Positions 27,866 through 36,247 of a stretch of 64,000 nt of DNA are shown here, piece after piece (position 1 is the first letter of the stretch; every line of letters starts with the position of its first letter). The stretch covers positions 1,491,409 through 1,555,408 of the forward strand of contig CP071065.1 in assembly GCA_017164015.1 (NCBI GenBank), read 5' to 3'. The stretch comes from Nostoc sp. UHCC 0702 (lineage in GTDB: Bacteria; Cyanobacteriota; Cyanobacteriia; Cyanobacteriales; Nostocaceae). The position numbers and the translations under genes were made by a program. The notes beneath the pieces were generated by a model. It did not search any database. It saw nothing but the letters and a program-made list of their open reading frames with translations, and was not told the origin of the DNA.

Positions 27866-28306
27866 TTAGTTTATATGAGTGGTTTTTGGTGCATCATCTT
27901 CGTGATTATAACTTTCCAAAGATGCGATTGTTGTTCCATTTAAATGATGCACTTTTTGATTTTTTACATACATAACAGCTTGTTCAAGTTGTTTGCTTCC
28001 TAGAGAAAAAACACCATATCCGCGTTGCCAGCCAAATAAATCTTGTGAAGGCGAGAGATGATTCAGATAATGAGTGCTACTGCCTTTAATATTTTGCACA
28101 AAATCAGAGATAGAAAGTTTAGGTGGAATAGAAGCAACTAAATGAATGTGGTTGTCTGTGCCACCGATTGCATGGATAATACAACCAAGTGCATCAGCTT
28201 TGCCAATGATATAATTGTAAAGCTGGCTTTCACGTTCGGATATAATTAGTGGCTGACGTTCTTTTGTAGCCCAGATAAGATGATAATAAAGTCGCCACAA
28301 AGCCAT
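27866..28306 (-). CDS. IS200-like Y1 (HUH) transposase, possibly RAYT-type
   Basis: This 146-residue single-domain transposase nicks and rejoins single-stranded hairpin DNA. The metal-binding HUH motif is DNHIHLV (about 51-57) and the catalytic Tyr is in VMYVKNQKVHH (about 112). No tnpB follows it. A domesticated relative of IS200 (RAYT) typically lies beside palindromic repeats that it spreads, and here the 181-bp structured array begins 26 bp past the stop codon. The start MALWRLYYHLIWATK is normal for the family. Activity is likely from the intact motifs. The assignment as RAYT rather than plain IS200 is inferred from the repeats. Confidence 0.85.
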   Translation of the reverse strand: MALWRLYYHLIWATKERQPLIISERESQLYNYIIGKADALGCIIHAIGGTDNHIHLVASIPPKLSISDFVQNIKGSSTHYLNHLSPSQDLFGWQRGYGVFSLGSKQLEQAVMYVKNQKVHHLNGTTIASLESYNHEDDAPKTTHIN

Positions 28307-28428
28307 TAAAGTAACTTCTGTTAGGGATTGCTTGCTTTTAGTATTCCCAAAATTGCTAGAAATATTAAAATTGACTTGAGCTTAGTTGCTGTACAAATAA
28401 TTGAGTAAAACATGTTGGATTTTTGAAT

Positions 28429-28665
28429 ATGCTAGGATTAAAAGATTTGCTGAGACAAGAAATCGAACATCTGAATGAAGAACAAGTAAAACAAGTTAGT
28501 GATTTTATTGCTTTTTTGAAATTTCGTCATCAAACAATGCGCTGGCAAATAGATAAAAGTCAGATAGCTTCTCTCTACAGTGAATTTGCTGAAGAAGACT
28601 GTCAACTAGCCGAAGAAGGTTTAGATGAATATACAGAACTCTTAAGCCAAGAAGATTTCAAATGA
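28429..28665 (+). CDS. Antitoxin of a MazF-type module
   Basis: This small protein (78 residues from the ATG at 28429; a TTG at 28423 would add two) has a helical N-terminus (LKDLLRQEIEHLNEEQVKQV) and an acidic C-terminus. It overlaps the toxin gene by four bases (ATGA), as in toxin-antitoxin pairs where the upstream gene is the antitoxin. It resembles the DUF2281-like antitoxins common in cyanobacteria. It would bind and silence the toxin and may repress the pair. Confidence 0.75.
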   Translation: MLGLKDLLRQEIEHLNEEQVKQVSDFIAFLKFRHQTMRWQIDKSQIASLYSEFAEEDCQLAEEGLDEYTELLSQEDFK

Positions 28666-29009
28666 AACTTGAGAGAGGGGAGATTTGGTTAGCAGATTTA
28701 AACCCAACCAAAGGTTCTGAACAAGGAGGTACTCGACCTGTAATTATTTTTCAGAATGAAGTTGTTTCGCAATTTTCTACAACTGTCATTACTATTCCCT
28801 TAACTACTAATTTGCGCCGTGCTTCCTTGCCGACATGTCTCTTAATTCCGGCTAACGAAGGGGGGTTAGAACGAGATTCAGTAGCTTTATGTTATCAATT
28901 ACGAGTGATTGATCAATCAAGATTGCAGAGAAAGCTGGGAAAATTGAGTCTAGAAATCATGACAATTTTAGAGGGTAAGGTATTATTGACATTGGGATAT
29001 CAGTTTTAA
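28662..29009 (+). CDS. mazF: MazF/PemK-family endoribonuclease toxin
   Basis: This 115-residue toxin cleaves RNA at short sequences when not bound by its antitoxin. Family motifs are LERGEIWLADLNPTKGSEQG at the start, TRPVIIFQNE, and TTVITIPLTTNLRR. The Arg and Thr of the active site (RGEIW and PLTT) are present. Length is typical. Translation is coupled to the antitoxin gene by a four-base overlap. The pair could stabilise this mobile-element-rich stretch. Confidence 0.9.
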   Translation: MKLERGEIWLADLNPTKGSEQGGTRPVIIFQNEVVSQFSTTVITIPLTTNLRRASLPTCLLIPANEGGLERDSVALCYQLRVIDQSRLQRKLGKLSLEIMTILEGKVLLTLGYQF

Positions 29010-29092
29010 AATGATTGCTGCCTGAAATGATAGTAATCATGTAGGAATAAAAGCGAAAGCTACACAAATATCTGAAGCTTATATTTTCAGCT

Positions 29093-29560
29093 TTACTCAT
29101 TAACTGGAACTAATACTGTTCCGTGATCAATTACTTGATATCTGGCTTCTTTGGTGAAAATTACTCGACAATTTACACCACCATAATTTTTGCAGGTTTG
29201 TAAAGCATACCGTGCTGCGATCGCTCTCCCTTTTCTTGGCTGTGTGGTATTATATCCCCAGCCTGTACCATAAACACCGTTAGAACCAACTGCTAAAGCT
29301 CCCCAAGCATTTTTAAACCATAATGGCACTGAGCAATCTTGAGCGCGAGATTGTTGTCTACAATTATCAAGCGCACCTCGTTCAGCCCGGGTGCGTGATA
29401 CACCTGTTGCCGAGGCGTAAACTTTTGTTGAGCGAGAGTAAGCGATCGCTCCATACAAATCTGGGGTAGACTCAGCTTGAGCAACCTGTATCAACCCAGG
29501 CAAAATTGATAATGCTGTGGCTGCTGCTAATAAAGTTTTTTGTAATGTATTTGCCAACAT
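29093..29560 (-). CDS. Secreted DUF4189 protein
   Basis: This 155-residue protein has a Sec signal peptide (TALSILPGLIQVAQA, cleavage near AQA-ES), then the DUF4189 domain: LYGAIAYSRSTKVYASATG, a Cys in ALDNCRQQS, another in AQDCSVPLWF, and YALQTCKNYGGVNCRVIF. Four conserved Cys probably form two disulfides in the periplasm. The function of DUF4189 is not known. A hairpin lies just upstream of its start. Confidence 0.85.
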   Translation of the reverse strand: MLANTLQKTLLAAATALSILPGLIQVAQAESTPDLYGAIAYSRSTKVYASATGVSRTRAERGALDNCRQQSRAQDCSVPLWFKNAWGALAVGSNGVYGTGWGYNTTQPRKGRAIAARYALQTCKNYGGVNCRVIFTKEARYQVIDHGTVLVPVNE

Positions 29561-29572
29561 AATTTTTGTTAA

Positions 29573-29593
29573 CCTCTAGTTCGCTACTAGAGG
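29573..29593 (-). terminator. Hairpin between plsY stop and the DUF4189 start
   Basis: CCTCTAGT and ACTAGAGG form an 8-bp stem with a 5-base loop, followed on the minus strand by a short AT stretch (TTAACAAAAATT). It could end plsY transcription or act in the 5' leader of the next gene. Confidence 0.4.
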
Positions 29594-29616
29594 TCTATAT
29601 GTAGGCATGTCAGATT

Positions 29617-30297
29617 TTATGCAGTTTGTTCTGGTTCCGTCGCTAACTTCTGTCCAATTTTTGGTTCTGTTCCAGCAAGTAGCCGCTCAATGTTGGCACT
29701 GTGGCGCAAAATCACATACAAACCACCGACAACACCAAACAGCACATAGGGTAATGGTAAATGGAAGAATACCATGAAAATGGAAACAGCGATCGCACCT
29801 GCAATGGAACTTAAAGAGACAATCCGCGATATGGCTACTACCACAGCAAACACACCCGCTGTTGCTAAACCCACCTGCCAACTCATTGCTAACAAAATCC
29901 CCAAACTGGTAGCAACAGATTTACCGCCAGTAAAGCCCAAAAAAATCGATTTACTGTGTCCAAGGATGGCAGCTAAACCAGCTAAAATTACCAACCAAGG
30001 ATGCCACAGTTTGACATGTACCGTAGGGGGGATTAAATTTTGACTCTCAGCAAAGTTAAATAACCAGTAAACGAGAGCGATCGCTAATACTCCCTTCAAG
30101 CAATCAAGTACTAAAACGAATGCTCCCGGCCCTTTTCCCAAAGTTCTTAACACATTAGTTGCCCCAGTTGAACCAGAACCAACTTCTCGAATATCAATAC
30201 CTTTTAACAGCTTGACAGCAATATAGCCAGTAGGAAAAGAACCCAGCAAGTAAGTTACAAGCAATATTGCACCAGATAAAGTTAACCAAATAGCCAT
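29617..30297 (-). CDS. plsY: Glycerol-3-phosphate acyltransferase PlsY
   Basis: PlsY moves an acyl chain from acyl phosphate to glycerol-3-phosphate, the first step of phospholipid synthesis, in the inner membrane. The 226-residue product has five or more membrane helices and the three PlsY motifs: LGSFPTGYI (motif 1), GSGSTGATNVLRTLG (motif 2) and GHSKSIFLGFTGGKSVATS (motif 3). Length is slightly above the usual 200 owing to a C-terminal tail. It lies on the minus strand with DUF3086 upstream. Confidence 0.95.
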   Translation of the reverse strand: MAIWLTLSGAILLVTYLLGSFPTGYIAVKLLKGIDIREVGSGSTGATNVLRTLGKGPGAFVLVLDCLKGVLAIALVYWLFNFAESQNLIPPTVHVKLWHPWLVILAGLAAILGHSKSIFLGFTGGKSVATSLGILLAMSWQVGLATAGVFAVVVAISRIVSLSSIAGAIAVSIFMVFFHLPLPYVLFGVVGGLYVILRHSANIERLLAGTEPKIGQKLATEPEQTA

Positions 30298-30301
30298 AAA
30301 A

Positions 30302-30380
30302 ATTTGACTGATGACTGTTGACTATTGACTATTGACTATTGACTATTGACTATTGACCAATGACTATTGACCAATGACTA
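30302..30380. repeat. Heptamer tandem repeat (TGACTAT)
   Basis: TGACTAT and TGACCAA units between plsY and DUF3086, same type as at 15613. Confidence 0.85.
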
Positions 30381-30381
30381 A

Positions 30382-31677
30382 TCAAAAATCATTATCATAA
30401 TTTCTCACTGTTTTGGGGTCTGGGGCAAAGGCTAACCACAAAGGAAATTGCAGCAGTGCTAAACTGATTTGCTCTTCCGAATCGTCAATTAGAATCAAAG
30501 GTAATTGATTGGCTTTTACTAAGCGGTCTGCTTTCTGCGCTACAGCTTCTGGAGTTTCAAATAATACTACTCCTCGGTCGGGGCCAAAATCTGGGCGACC
30601 AATTCCTAGGCAGTCTTGCAAACCGCGTCGCCATTCACCTAAACGTTCTGGCGTATTAGCTAAAACCAGTGTACGGAGGCGATCGCCATACAATTTGTGT
30701 AGGATTGAAATTGCTGCTGAAGCAATCAAAATATTCTGTAAGCGGCTACCCATCGTCCGTAAAGCACCGCGTCCACCTTGGCTAAAAAACCAATTAGATA
30801 CCCGTTCAGCGTGGACTGGTTCAAAGGTGCGGCGTAGTTGCCACGCGGGGCCGTAATAATCTGGTTGGCTGCGATATTGCTCGATTAAACGGCGAATTTG
30901 CTTCGTGGTATCTTGAAACTGCTGTGGGGCAAACTGTGGTATTCCTGGCTGGGGTTCAGCTTGCTTGGTTTCTTTGACAGTTGGTTTTTCTCGTTCTGTT
31001 ACAGGAGGAATTAGTTGCAACTGCTCTGCTGCTGCTGCCAAATCCTGTAAACTACCTGTGAGATAATCTTTAAAACCCTGTACGCGAATAGCTAAGTCTT
31101 GCGATGCTCCTGCAAAAGTGGTACGCATTTCGTTGCGAATACGTTCTTGACGGCGTTCTAGCTGTTCTACAGAAATTTGCAGCGTCTGTTTGCGTTGTTC
31201 TAACTGCACCAAGGACTCTTGTACAAGTCGTCCCAGTGAGGTTTGAGTTTCACTCACTTGTGCCTGAAGAGTTTTGTAGGAACTTTGTAAATTGACTATT
31301 TCTTCTTTGAGGGCTGCTTCAGTGCGTTGTAACTCTGCCACACGCTGTGCAGCTTCTGCGTAGACTGAATTATTATCTGATTGTAATTCTATTTGTGACC
31401 CTAAGGGGGCAGTTTCTGCTTCCGACTGCACAGTAAACTCGGCATCTGGCTCTTGTGTTGGTTCATTACCAGAATTTGCCACTTCTGCATTGGAGATGGG
31501 CGGCTGAGAATTTGTGTAATTTAGTTGTGTCTTAATTGATGAAGTTGGCGCTTGTGTTTGCAGCACTAATTCTCCAGATGAGTTTTCTGAAGGATTTTTA
31601 CCTGTAGAGTTTTGTTCTTGTGCTTGTTCTAGCCACTCATCAATTGGTTCTGGGGTTTGAGATTCCTCGGAGTTCAT
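30382..31677 (-). CDS. DUF3086 protein with coiled coil
   Basis: From the ATG at 31677 the product has 431 residues; a longer frame upstream adds 39 residues with no ribosome site. The N-terminal third is acidic and low complexity. A coiled coil follows (EAALKEEIVNLQSSYKTLQA to ERRQERIRNEM), then the DUF3086 domain (QIRRLIEQYRSQPDYYGPAW to FDPDRGV-type end VVLFETPEAV and LPLILIDDSEEQISLALLQ). DUF3086 is a cyanobacterial family of unknown function. It often neighbours DUF3119 and the MlaE permease, as here, so a link to lipid transport is possible. Confidence 0.85.
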   Translation of the reverse strand: MNSEESQTPEPIDEWLEQAQEQNSTGKNPSENSSGELVLQTQAPTSSIKTQLNYTNSQPPISNAEVANSGNEPTQEPDAEFTVQSEAETAPLGSQIELQSDNNSVYAEAAQRVAELQRTEAALKEEIVNLQSSYKTLQAQVSETQTSLGRLVQESLVQLEQRKQTLQISVEQLERRQERIRNEMRTTFAGASQDLAIRVQGFKDYLTGSLQDLAAAAEQLQLIPPVTEREKPTVKETKQAEPQPGIPQFAPQQFQDTTKQIRRLIEQYRSQPDYYGPAWQLRRTFEPVHAERVSNWFFSQGGRGALRTMGSRLQNILIASAAISILHKLYGDRLRTLVLANTPERLGEWRRGLQDCLGIGRPDFGPDRGVVLFETPEAVAQKADRLVKANQLPLILIDDSEEQISLALLQFPLWLAFAPDPKTVRNYDNDF

Positions 31678-31841
31678 AAATAATAGTGCAATTCCTATGA
31701 CGCGAATAAATAGCTTTGGGCAATATACAACTGACTTGCCTATAAAGTGCTGAGTAGCCACTATGAAGAGCGCACTTTGCCGACAGCCGCACACGTGGCT
31801 TTACTAAGCTTAATGAATAAAATTTTACCTAGTATTCATTA

Positions 31842-32258
31842 CTATATGCGTGGGCAACGTTGTTCTAGGCAAGTTTTCAGGGTGTTGGGGTCGAACAAAA
31901 TTGGTAAAAAATGAATACTTTTGATTTCTTTGAAGTAAAACAGGACAGGAAATCCATCCCAAAAGATACGCCAGTTTTGCCATTCTTGGTAGGGAAAGCG
32001 CCGGATTAATTTTTCGCCTCTGTAAAGATCTAAGTCTGTGGCGGTAAATTGCAAACGCAACGTTACAGTTTGAAACAAAAGAAATAACCCAAGGAATGCG
32101 ATCGCGCCTCCTACTAAAGGTTGCACAATCAGTAGTGGAATAGCACCAATCACCAACACTATAGGGATATTGTAGCTAGGTTTGAGTTCCACGGTTGATG
32201 CCAAGTTAGGCGCAAATGAACTGCTCACAGCTGCAAATCCTACTTTATTACTAAACAT
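31842..32258 (-). CDS. DUF3119 membrane protein
   Basis: This 138-residue protein of the cyanobacterial DUF3119 family has two hydrophobic segments (YNIPIVLVIGAIPLLIV and GGAIAFLGLFLLFQTVTL). A cytoplasmic domain follows (LDLYRGEKLIRRFPYQEWQN, WDGFPVLFYFKE). The fold of the second half resembles PH-like membrane-associated domains. It sits between DUF3086 and the MlaE-type permease on one strand, and this gene neighbourhood is conserved in cyanobacteria. Function is unknown. Confidence 0.85.
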   Translation of the reverse strand: MFSNKVGFAAVSSSFAPNLASTVELKPSYNIPIVLVIGAIPLLIVQPLVGGAIAFLGLFLLFQTVTLRLQFTATDLDLYRGEKLIRRFPYQEWQNWRIFWDGFPVLFYFKEIKSIHFLPILFDPNTLKTCLEQRCPRI

Positions 32259-32424
32259 CTTTCTTATTTTAGGAGTTAGGGGGCAGGAGGCGCGAAGTTA
32301 GAAGTTAGGAGTTAGTTGTCAGTTGTCAATTGTCAGTTGTCAGTGGTAATTCTCCTTGTCTCCCCATCCCCCCATCCCCCCTGCTCCCCTGCTCCCCTGC
32401 TCCCCTGCTCAAAAACTCCCTGTT

Positions 32425-33222
32425 CTAAAATCCTTGCAAAAGTGCGCTACCAGTTCCCTGAAACATTAACCATGAAAGAAAGAAGTTGCTAATAAATATA
32501 ATTAGCAAAGCTGTAACAACAGCAGTTGTAGTTGATTGTCCTACGCCTTTGGCTCCTCCTGTGGTCGTCAAGCCCCAACTGCAACCAATTACGGCAATTA
32601 ACAAGCCAAAGCAACATGCTTTCACCATTGCACTACATATATCCCAGACACCCACCAGGTTACGAGCTGAATCTAGAAATACTGTGTCCGAGAGATTATA
32701 AATATTTGTTGCAATGATCAATCCTCCCGCCATACCTGTGATTAGAGAGAGCAGGGTTAAAATTGGCAACATGAGACAACAAGCAAGTAAGCGCGGGATA
32801 ACCAGGTAATCGATTGGATCGGTTCTTAAGATCAACATCGCATCAATTTGTTCTGTCACCCGCATAGTACCTATTTCCGCTGCAAAAGCAGAACCAACTC
32901 GTCCTGCTAAAACAACCGCAGTCAGCACGGGTGAAAGTTCTCGTGTCAATGCTACTGCTAGGACTCCGCCGACAAGATTGCCAGCACCAAAATTGATAAA
33001 TTCCCGTGCCACCTGAATAGTAAATACTGCGCCGACAAAAACAGCTGTCAATAAGGCTATAAAGACGGAATCTGGCCCAACTGTTGCCATTTGCTCTAAG
33101 GTGTTGCGCCAGTTGATTTTGCCCTTGAATAAGTGGACTATCACTTGTCCACCTAAAAAAATCGCTGCCAGCAGCCGCTGACTCCATGCCCCTAAACTGG
33201 ATTTGGATGTAGTCTCGCTCAA
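32425..33222 (-). CDS. MlaE/TGD1-type lipid ABC transporter permease
   Basis: This permease of the MlaE family (DUF140) moves lipids between membranes; the chloroplast homologue is TGD1. The 265-residue product has about five membrane helices and the family signature VALTRELSPVLTAVVLAGRV followed by GSAFAAEIGTMRVTEQIDAM. The C-terminal helices (GVGQSTTTAVVTALLIIFIS) also match. ATPase and MCE partners are not in the window. Repeats upstream (33292-33350) separate it from the next gene. Confidence 0.93.
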   Translation of the reverse strand: MSETTSKSSLGAWSQRLLAAIFLGGQVIVHLFKGKINWRNTLEQMATVGPDSVFIALLTAVFVGAVFTIQVAREFINFGAGNLVGGVLAVALTRELSPVLTAVVLAGRVGSAFAAEIGTMRVTEQIDAMLILRTDPIDYLVIPRLLACCLMLPILTLLSLITGMAGGLIIATNIYNLSDTVFLDSARNLVGVWDICSAMVKACCFGLLIAVIGCSWGLTTTGGAKGVGQSTTTAVVTALLIIFISNFFLSWLMFQGTGSALLQGF

Positions 33223-33654
33223 TGTTCTTTAGCTAACTCGGTAACTGCTTTTAAGGATAGCGGAATTTATTAGTCAGTTGTTAGTGGTTAGTTGTCAGTG
33301 GTCATTTGTCAGTTGTCAGTTGTCAGTTGTCAGTGGTCATTTGTCAGTTCCCCCCATCTCCCTGCCAAAACATTAACTTAAATTAAAGTTGCTCTCAGAA
33401 AATACAGCTGGGCTGAGATTATGTTTTCATGGCTTGCTGCAAAATCACTTAGAAACTCAGCACGATTTTGCAAGGGTTTGATAGATTTTTCAACTGATTT
33501 TAACTAAAAGCATCTTGTGTCATAAGTAACCAGTTATTTTAAGGAAAACTTAAGATTTTTGACATCTTGGTTGCGATGGAGCGATCGCACGTATTGTAGA
33601 AGATGAAGTAAAACGATTCGGCTGTTGTTGAGTTAATTCCCGGAGTCTGCCTGT
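33223..33654. other. Intergenic with heptamers
   Basis: GTTGTCAGT and GTGGTCATTT units lie at 33270-33350. No gene is seen; the AT-rich part after 33400 probably holds the promoter of the 97-residue protein. Confidence 0.5.
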
Positions 33655-33948
33655 ATGAGCATTTTTACTAACTTCCTCCGTTCCCTACTGCTCACAATTA
33701 TTTTCAGCTTTGCCGCCCCCATGTTCTTAGTCGGCGGTTTATTGCTTGTTTTAACCCTCATGGGTCACTTGCCTGGGTTGCAAGCAGCAAGTGAAATCAG
33801 CGCTACTCGTATACTACATTTTCTTGCTATCTTTGGCAGCGGCAATGCCTTTGGTGGCATAGGGGTGATTAGTTTGACTTGTAGTTTCGTAGGTGCATTG
33901 TTTGATACTTATGCATACTATCGGTGTCAAATTTTACGTATAGATTAA
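33655..33948 (+). CDS. Small two-helix membrane protein
   Basis: This 97-residue product has two clear hydrophobic helices (LLLTIIFSFAAPMFLVGGLL and ILHFLAIFGSGNAFGGIGVI). The C-terminus (YAYYRCQILRID) is short and polar. It begins with MSIFTNFLRS. I do not recognise a named family, but the composition is normal for a conserved membrane protein. Confidence 0.65.
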   Translation: MSIFTNFLRSLLLTIIFSFAAPMFLVGGLLLVLTLMGHLPGLQAASEISATRILHFLAIFGSGNAFGGIGVISLTCSFVGALFDTYAYYRCQILRID

Positions 33949-34648
33949 TAAGCGAGTCAAAAGCGATCGCTTGGATGTTAACCAATTGATCAAGAGTCTA
34001 AGATACTGCTAGCCGCAACCTCAATAGGGATTGGCATTTTTGAACTTTTATATAAATGCATTGATTAAATAAGAATTTATAAATATAATCATCTGTTGCT
34101 TAAGACTACAGTCAATCATGTTGCAGTATGGGTTGAGGAAACTGTAACTCTGGAGGCGATGCCTCACCAAGTGGAGCATGTGGCGTTGGGGAAAGAGTTT
34201 TTTCCTTTTCTCACATTTACTTATTCCCGGCAAAGTTGGTGTGACAGAGTACTAGGGTTATTTTCTTTGCTCTCAAAACCTGAGAGGTTGTTTATTTAAG
34301 TATCAAGAATTTTGTTTGAGGGCATAATCAAGAGCAAAATCAGTGTCAGAACAAAGCTTAAAACCTTATATTTTTTGTTTGTGTTTGACACTATTCCCAA
34401 CTCCCAATTCCCTACTCCCCTCAAGCGAGTAGAGGAGTATTCAAAACGACTTTTCTAACATCCTCTCAAGGATTCGATGAGTAGTTAGTTGATAATGGCA
34501 AATCAACTGACACGCAAAAACTAAAAATTTCATTAAAATTCGGAATAGCACAATGCCTGCTGATTTTTCTGAATAGAACAAACAAAAGTAGGTCATTTAG
34601 CCGCTGGGCATTTTATATTGAGTTTATTACGAGGTTTTTTAACTGCTC
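33949..34648. other. Intergenic of 700 bases, nothing clear
   Basis: A 67-codon plus frame at 34096-34299 and its minus counterpart lack ribosome sites and family likeness. I see no RNA gene or strong repeat. The last 100 bases should contain the sppA promoter. Confidence 0.4.
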
Positions 34649-35470
34649 ATGGTTTGGCCTTTTAAGTCCAAGTTTCGTAAACAAATTGCCCGGATTGAAA
34701 TTACTGGTGCGATCGCAGGTTCTACTCGCAAACGCGTATTAGAAGCCTTGAAAACCGTAGAAGAAAAAAAGTTTCCTGCTTTACTTCTACGCATTGATAG
34801 TCCTGGGGGAACAGTTGGAGATTCTCAAGAAATCTACAGCGCCCTGAAGAGTTTGCGTAAAAAAACCAAAATCGTTGCCAGCTTTGGCAATATTTCAGCT
34901 TCTGGTGGTGTCTACATCGGTATGGGAGCTGAACACATCATGGCTAACCCAGGTACAATCACGGGTAGCATTGGTGTAATTCTGCGGGGGAATAACTTAG
35001 AACGCCTATTAGAAAAAATTGGTGTTTCTTTCAAAGTGATTAAATCCGGCCCTTACAAAGATATTTTGGCATTCGACCGACAATTGACCGAGCCAGAAGA
35101 AAATATTCTGCAAGAGTTGATTGACACAAGTTATCAGCAATTTGTGCAAACAGTAGCTGAAGCACGTTCTTTGGCTGTAGAAACGGTGAAAAGTTTTGCT
35201 GATGGTCGGATTTTTACCGGACAACAAGCTCTAGAATTGGGTGTTATAGACCGTCTGGGAACAGAAGAAGATGCACGTCGCTGGACGGCAGAATTAGTTA
35301 ATCTTGATCCTGACAAAACACCTTGTTATACGCTAGAAGAACCAAAACCTTTATTGAGTCGTGTGCTACCTGGGAGTCGTCAGGTTTCATCAAGACTAGG
35401 CGCAGGTGTTGACTGGCTTGAATTTGAAATGTCTACCAGTGGTCTACCACTGTGGTTATATCGACCATAA
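34649..35470 (+). CDS. sppA: Signal peptide peptidase SppA, short form
   Basis: SppA digests cleaved signal peptides at the membrane. This 273-residue short form has one protease domain. The nucleophile Ser is in ISASGGVYIGMG and the catalytic Lys in IKSGPYKDILAF; LLRIDSPGGTVGDSQ and GRIFTGQQALELGVID are also family marks. There is no clear N-terminal membrane helix; it begins MVWPFKSKFRKQ, so it may be cytoplasmic or peripheral. Heptamer repeats (35463-35560) separate it from aroH. Confidence 0.94.
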   Translation: MVWPFKSKFRKQIARIEITGAIAGSTRKRVLEALKTVEEKKFPALLLRIDSPGGTVGDSQEIYSALKSLRKKTKIVASFGNISASGGVYIGMGAEHIMANPGTITGSIGVILRGNNLERLLEKIGVSFKVIKSGPYKDILAFDRQLTEPEENILQELIDTSYQQFVQTVAEARSLAVETVKSFADGRIFTGQQALELGVIDRLGTEEDARRWTAELVNLDPDKTPCYTLEEPKPLLSRVLPGSRQVSSRLGAGVDWLEFEMSTSGLPLWLYRP

Positions 35471-35579
35471 ATGGTCAGTTGTCAATTGTCAGTTGTTAGT
35501 TGTTTTTTACTACTAACCACTGACTAATGACCACTGACTATTGACTATTGACTATTGACTAATTAAGGAGGATTTTGGC

Positions 35580-36017
35580 GTGGAGTGGCAAATGCGGGCT
35601 ATTCGCGGAGCAACAACAGTTTCAGAGAATACCATTGAAGCAATGCGAGAATCTGTAACAGAACTATTAGATGAATTAGAAAGCCGAAATCAACTCCAGC
35701 CAGAGGAGATGATTAGTGTCACTTTCTCGGTGACACGAGATCTCGATGCAATTTTTCCAGCTGCGATCGCTAGAGCGCGTCCTGGTTGGGATAATGTGGC
35801 CATGTTGGATGTGCAGCAAATGCACGTCGAGGGGAGTTTACAGCGCTGCATTCGGTTCTTAATCCATGCTTATCTGCCAACTTCCACCCCAATACAACAT
35901 ACATATTTACGTAACGCTGCCAGTTTGCGTCCAGACTGGAGTTTGCCCCAGTCATTACAAGCATCACAACCAGCAGTTAAGTCAAAAGTGGAGAATACCC
36001 ATGCAAATTACATGTAA
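35580..36017 (+). CDS. aroH: Monofunctional chorismate mutase, AroH class
   Basis: AroH converts chorismate to prephenate on the way to Phe and Tyr. The 145-residue product is of the trimeric Bacillus type: MRAIRGATTVSENT (Arg of the active site), EMISVTFSVTRDLDAIFPA, QQMHVEGSLQRCIRFLIHAY and TYLRNAASLRPDW. Length is slightly over the usual 120-130 owing to a tail. The start is the GTG at 35580, supported by AAGGAGG 9 bases upstream; the ATG four codons later is an alternative. Confidence 0.93.
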   Translation: MEWQMRAIRGATTVSENTIEAMRESVTELLDELESRNQLQPEEMISVTFSVTRDLDAIFPAAIARARPGWDNVAMLDVQQMHVEGSLQRCIRFLIHAYLPTSTPIQHTYLRNAASLRPDWSLPQSLQASQPAVKSKVENTHANYM

Positions 36018-36247
36018 AAATTCATAACACATAGCAAGCACAGACTGGATAATTGCGAACTCTAAGAAATAAATTATCCTGGTAGAAGTTGCTGATTGGT
36101 GACTATTAACTGTTGACTTTTGACTGTGAACAGTAGTATATTTTGTGTTTAGAAGTCCTTCATACCATTTCACGAAAAACTTGATACAAATTTTTTCACC
36201 CCTGCCCCCCTGCTACCTATTTGTATCCAGATTAAAGTAAAACCGTA
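36018..36247. repeat. Repeat-rich gap with a lone MITE end
   Basis: The left end ATACCATTTCACGAAAA of the 14401 element occurs at 36162, without its right end. TGACTAT-like words lie before it. No gene is seen. Confidence 0.55.

Noticed and set aside
34096-34299. 67-codon open frame
   Set aside because: No ribosome site, mixed composition, no family; the opposite strand is equally open.
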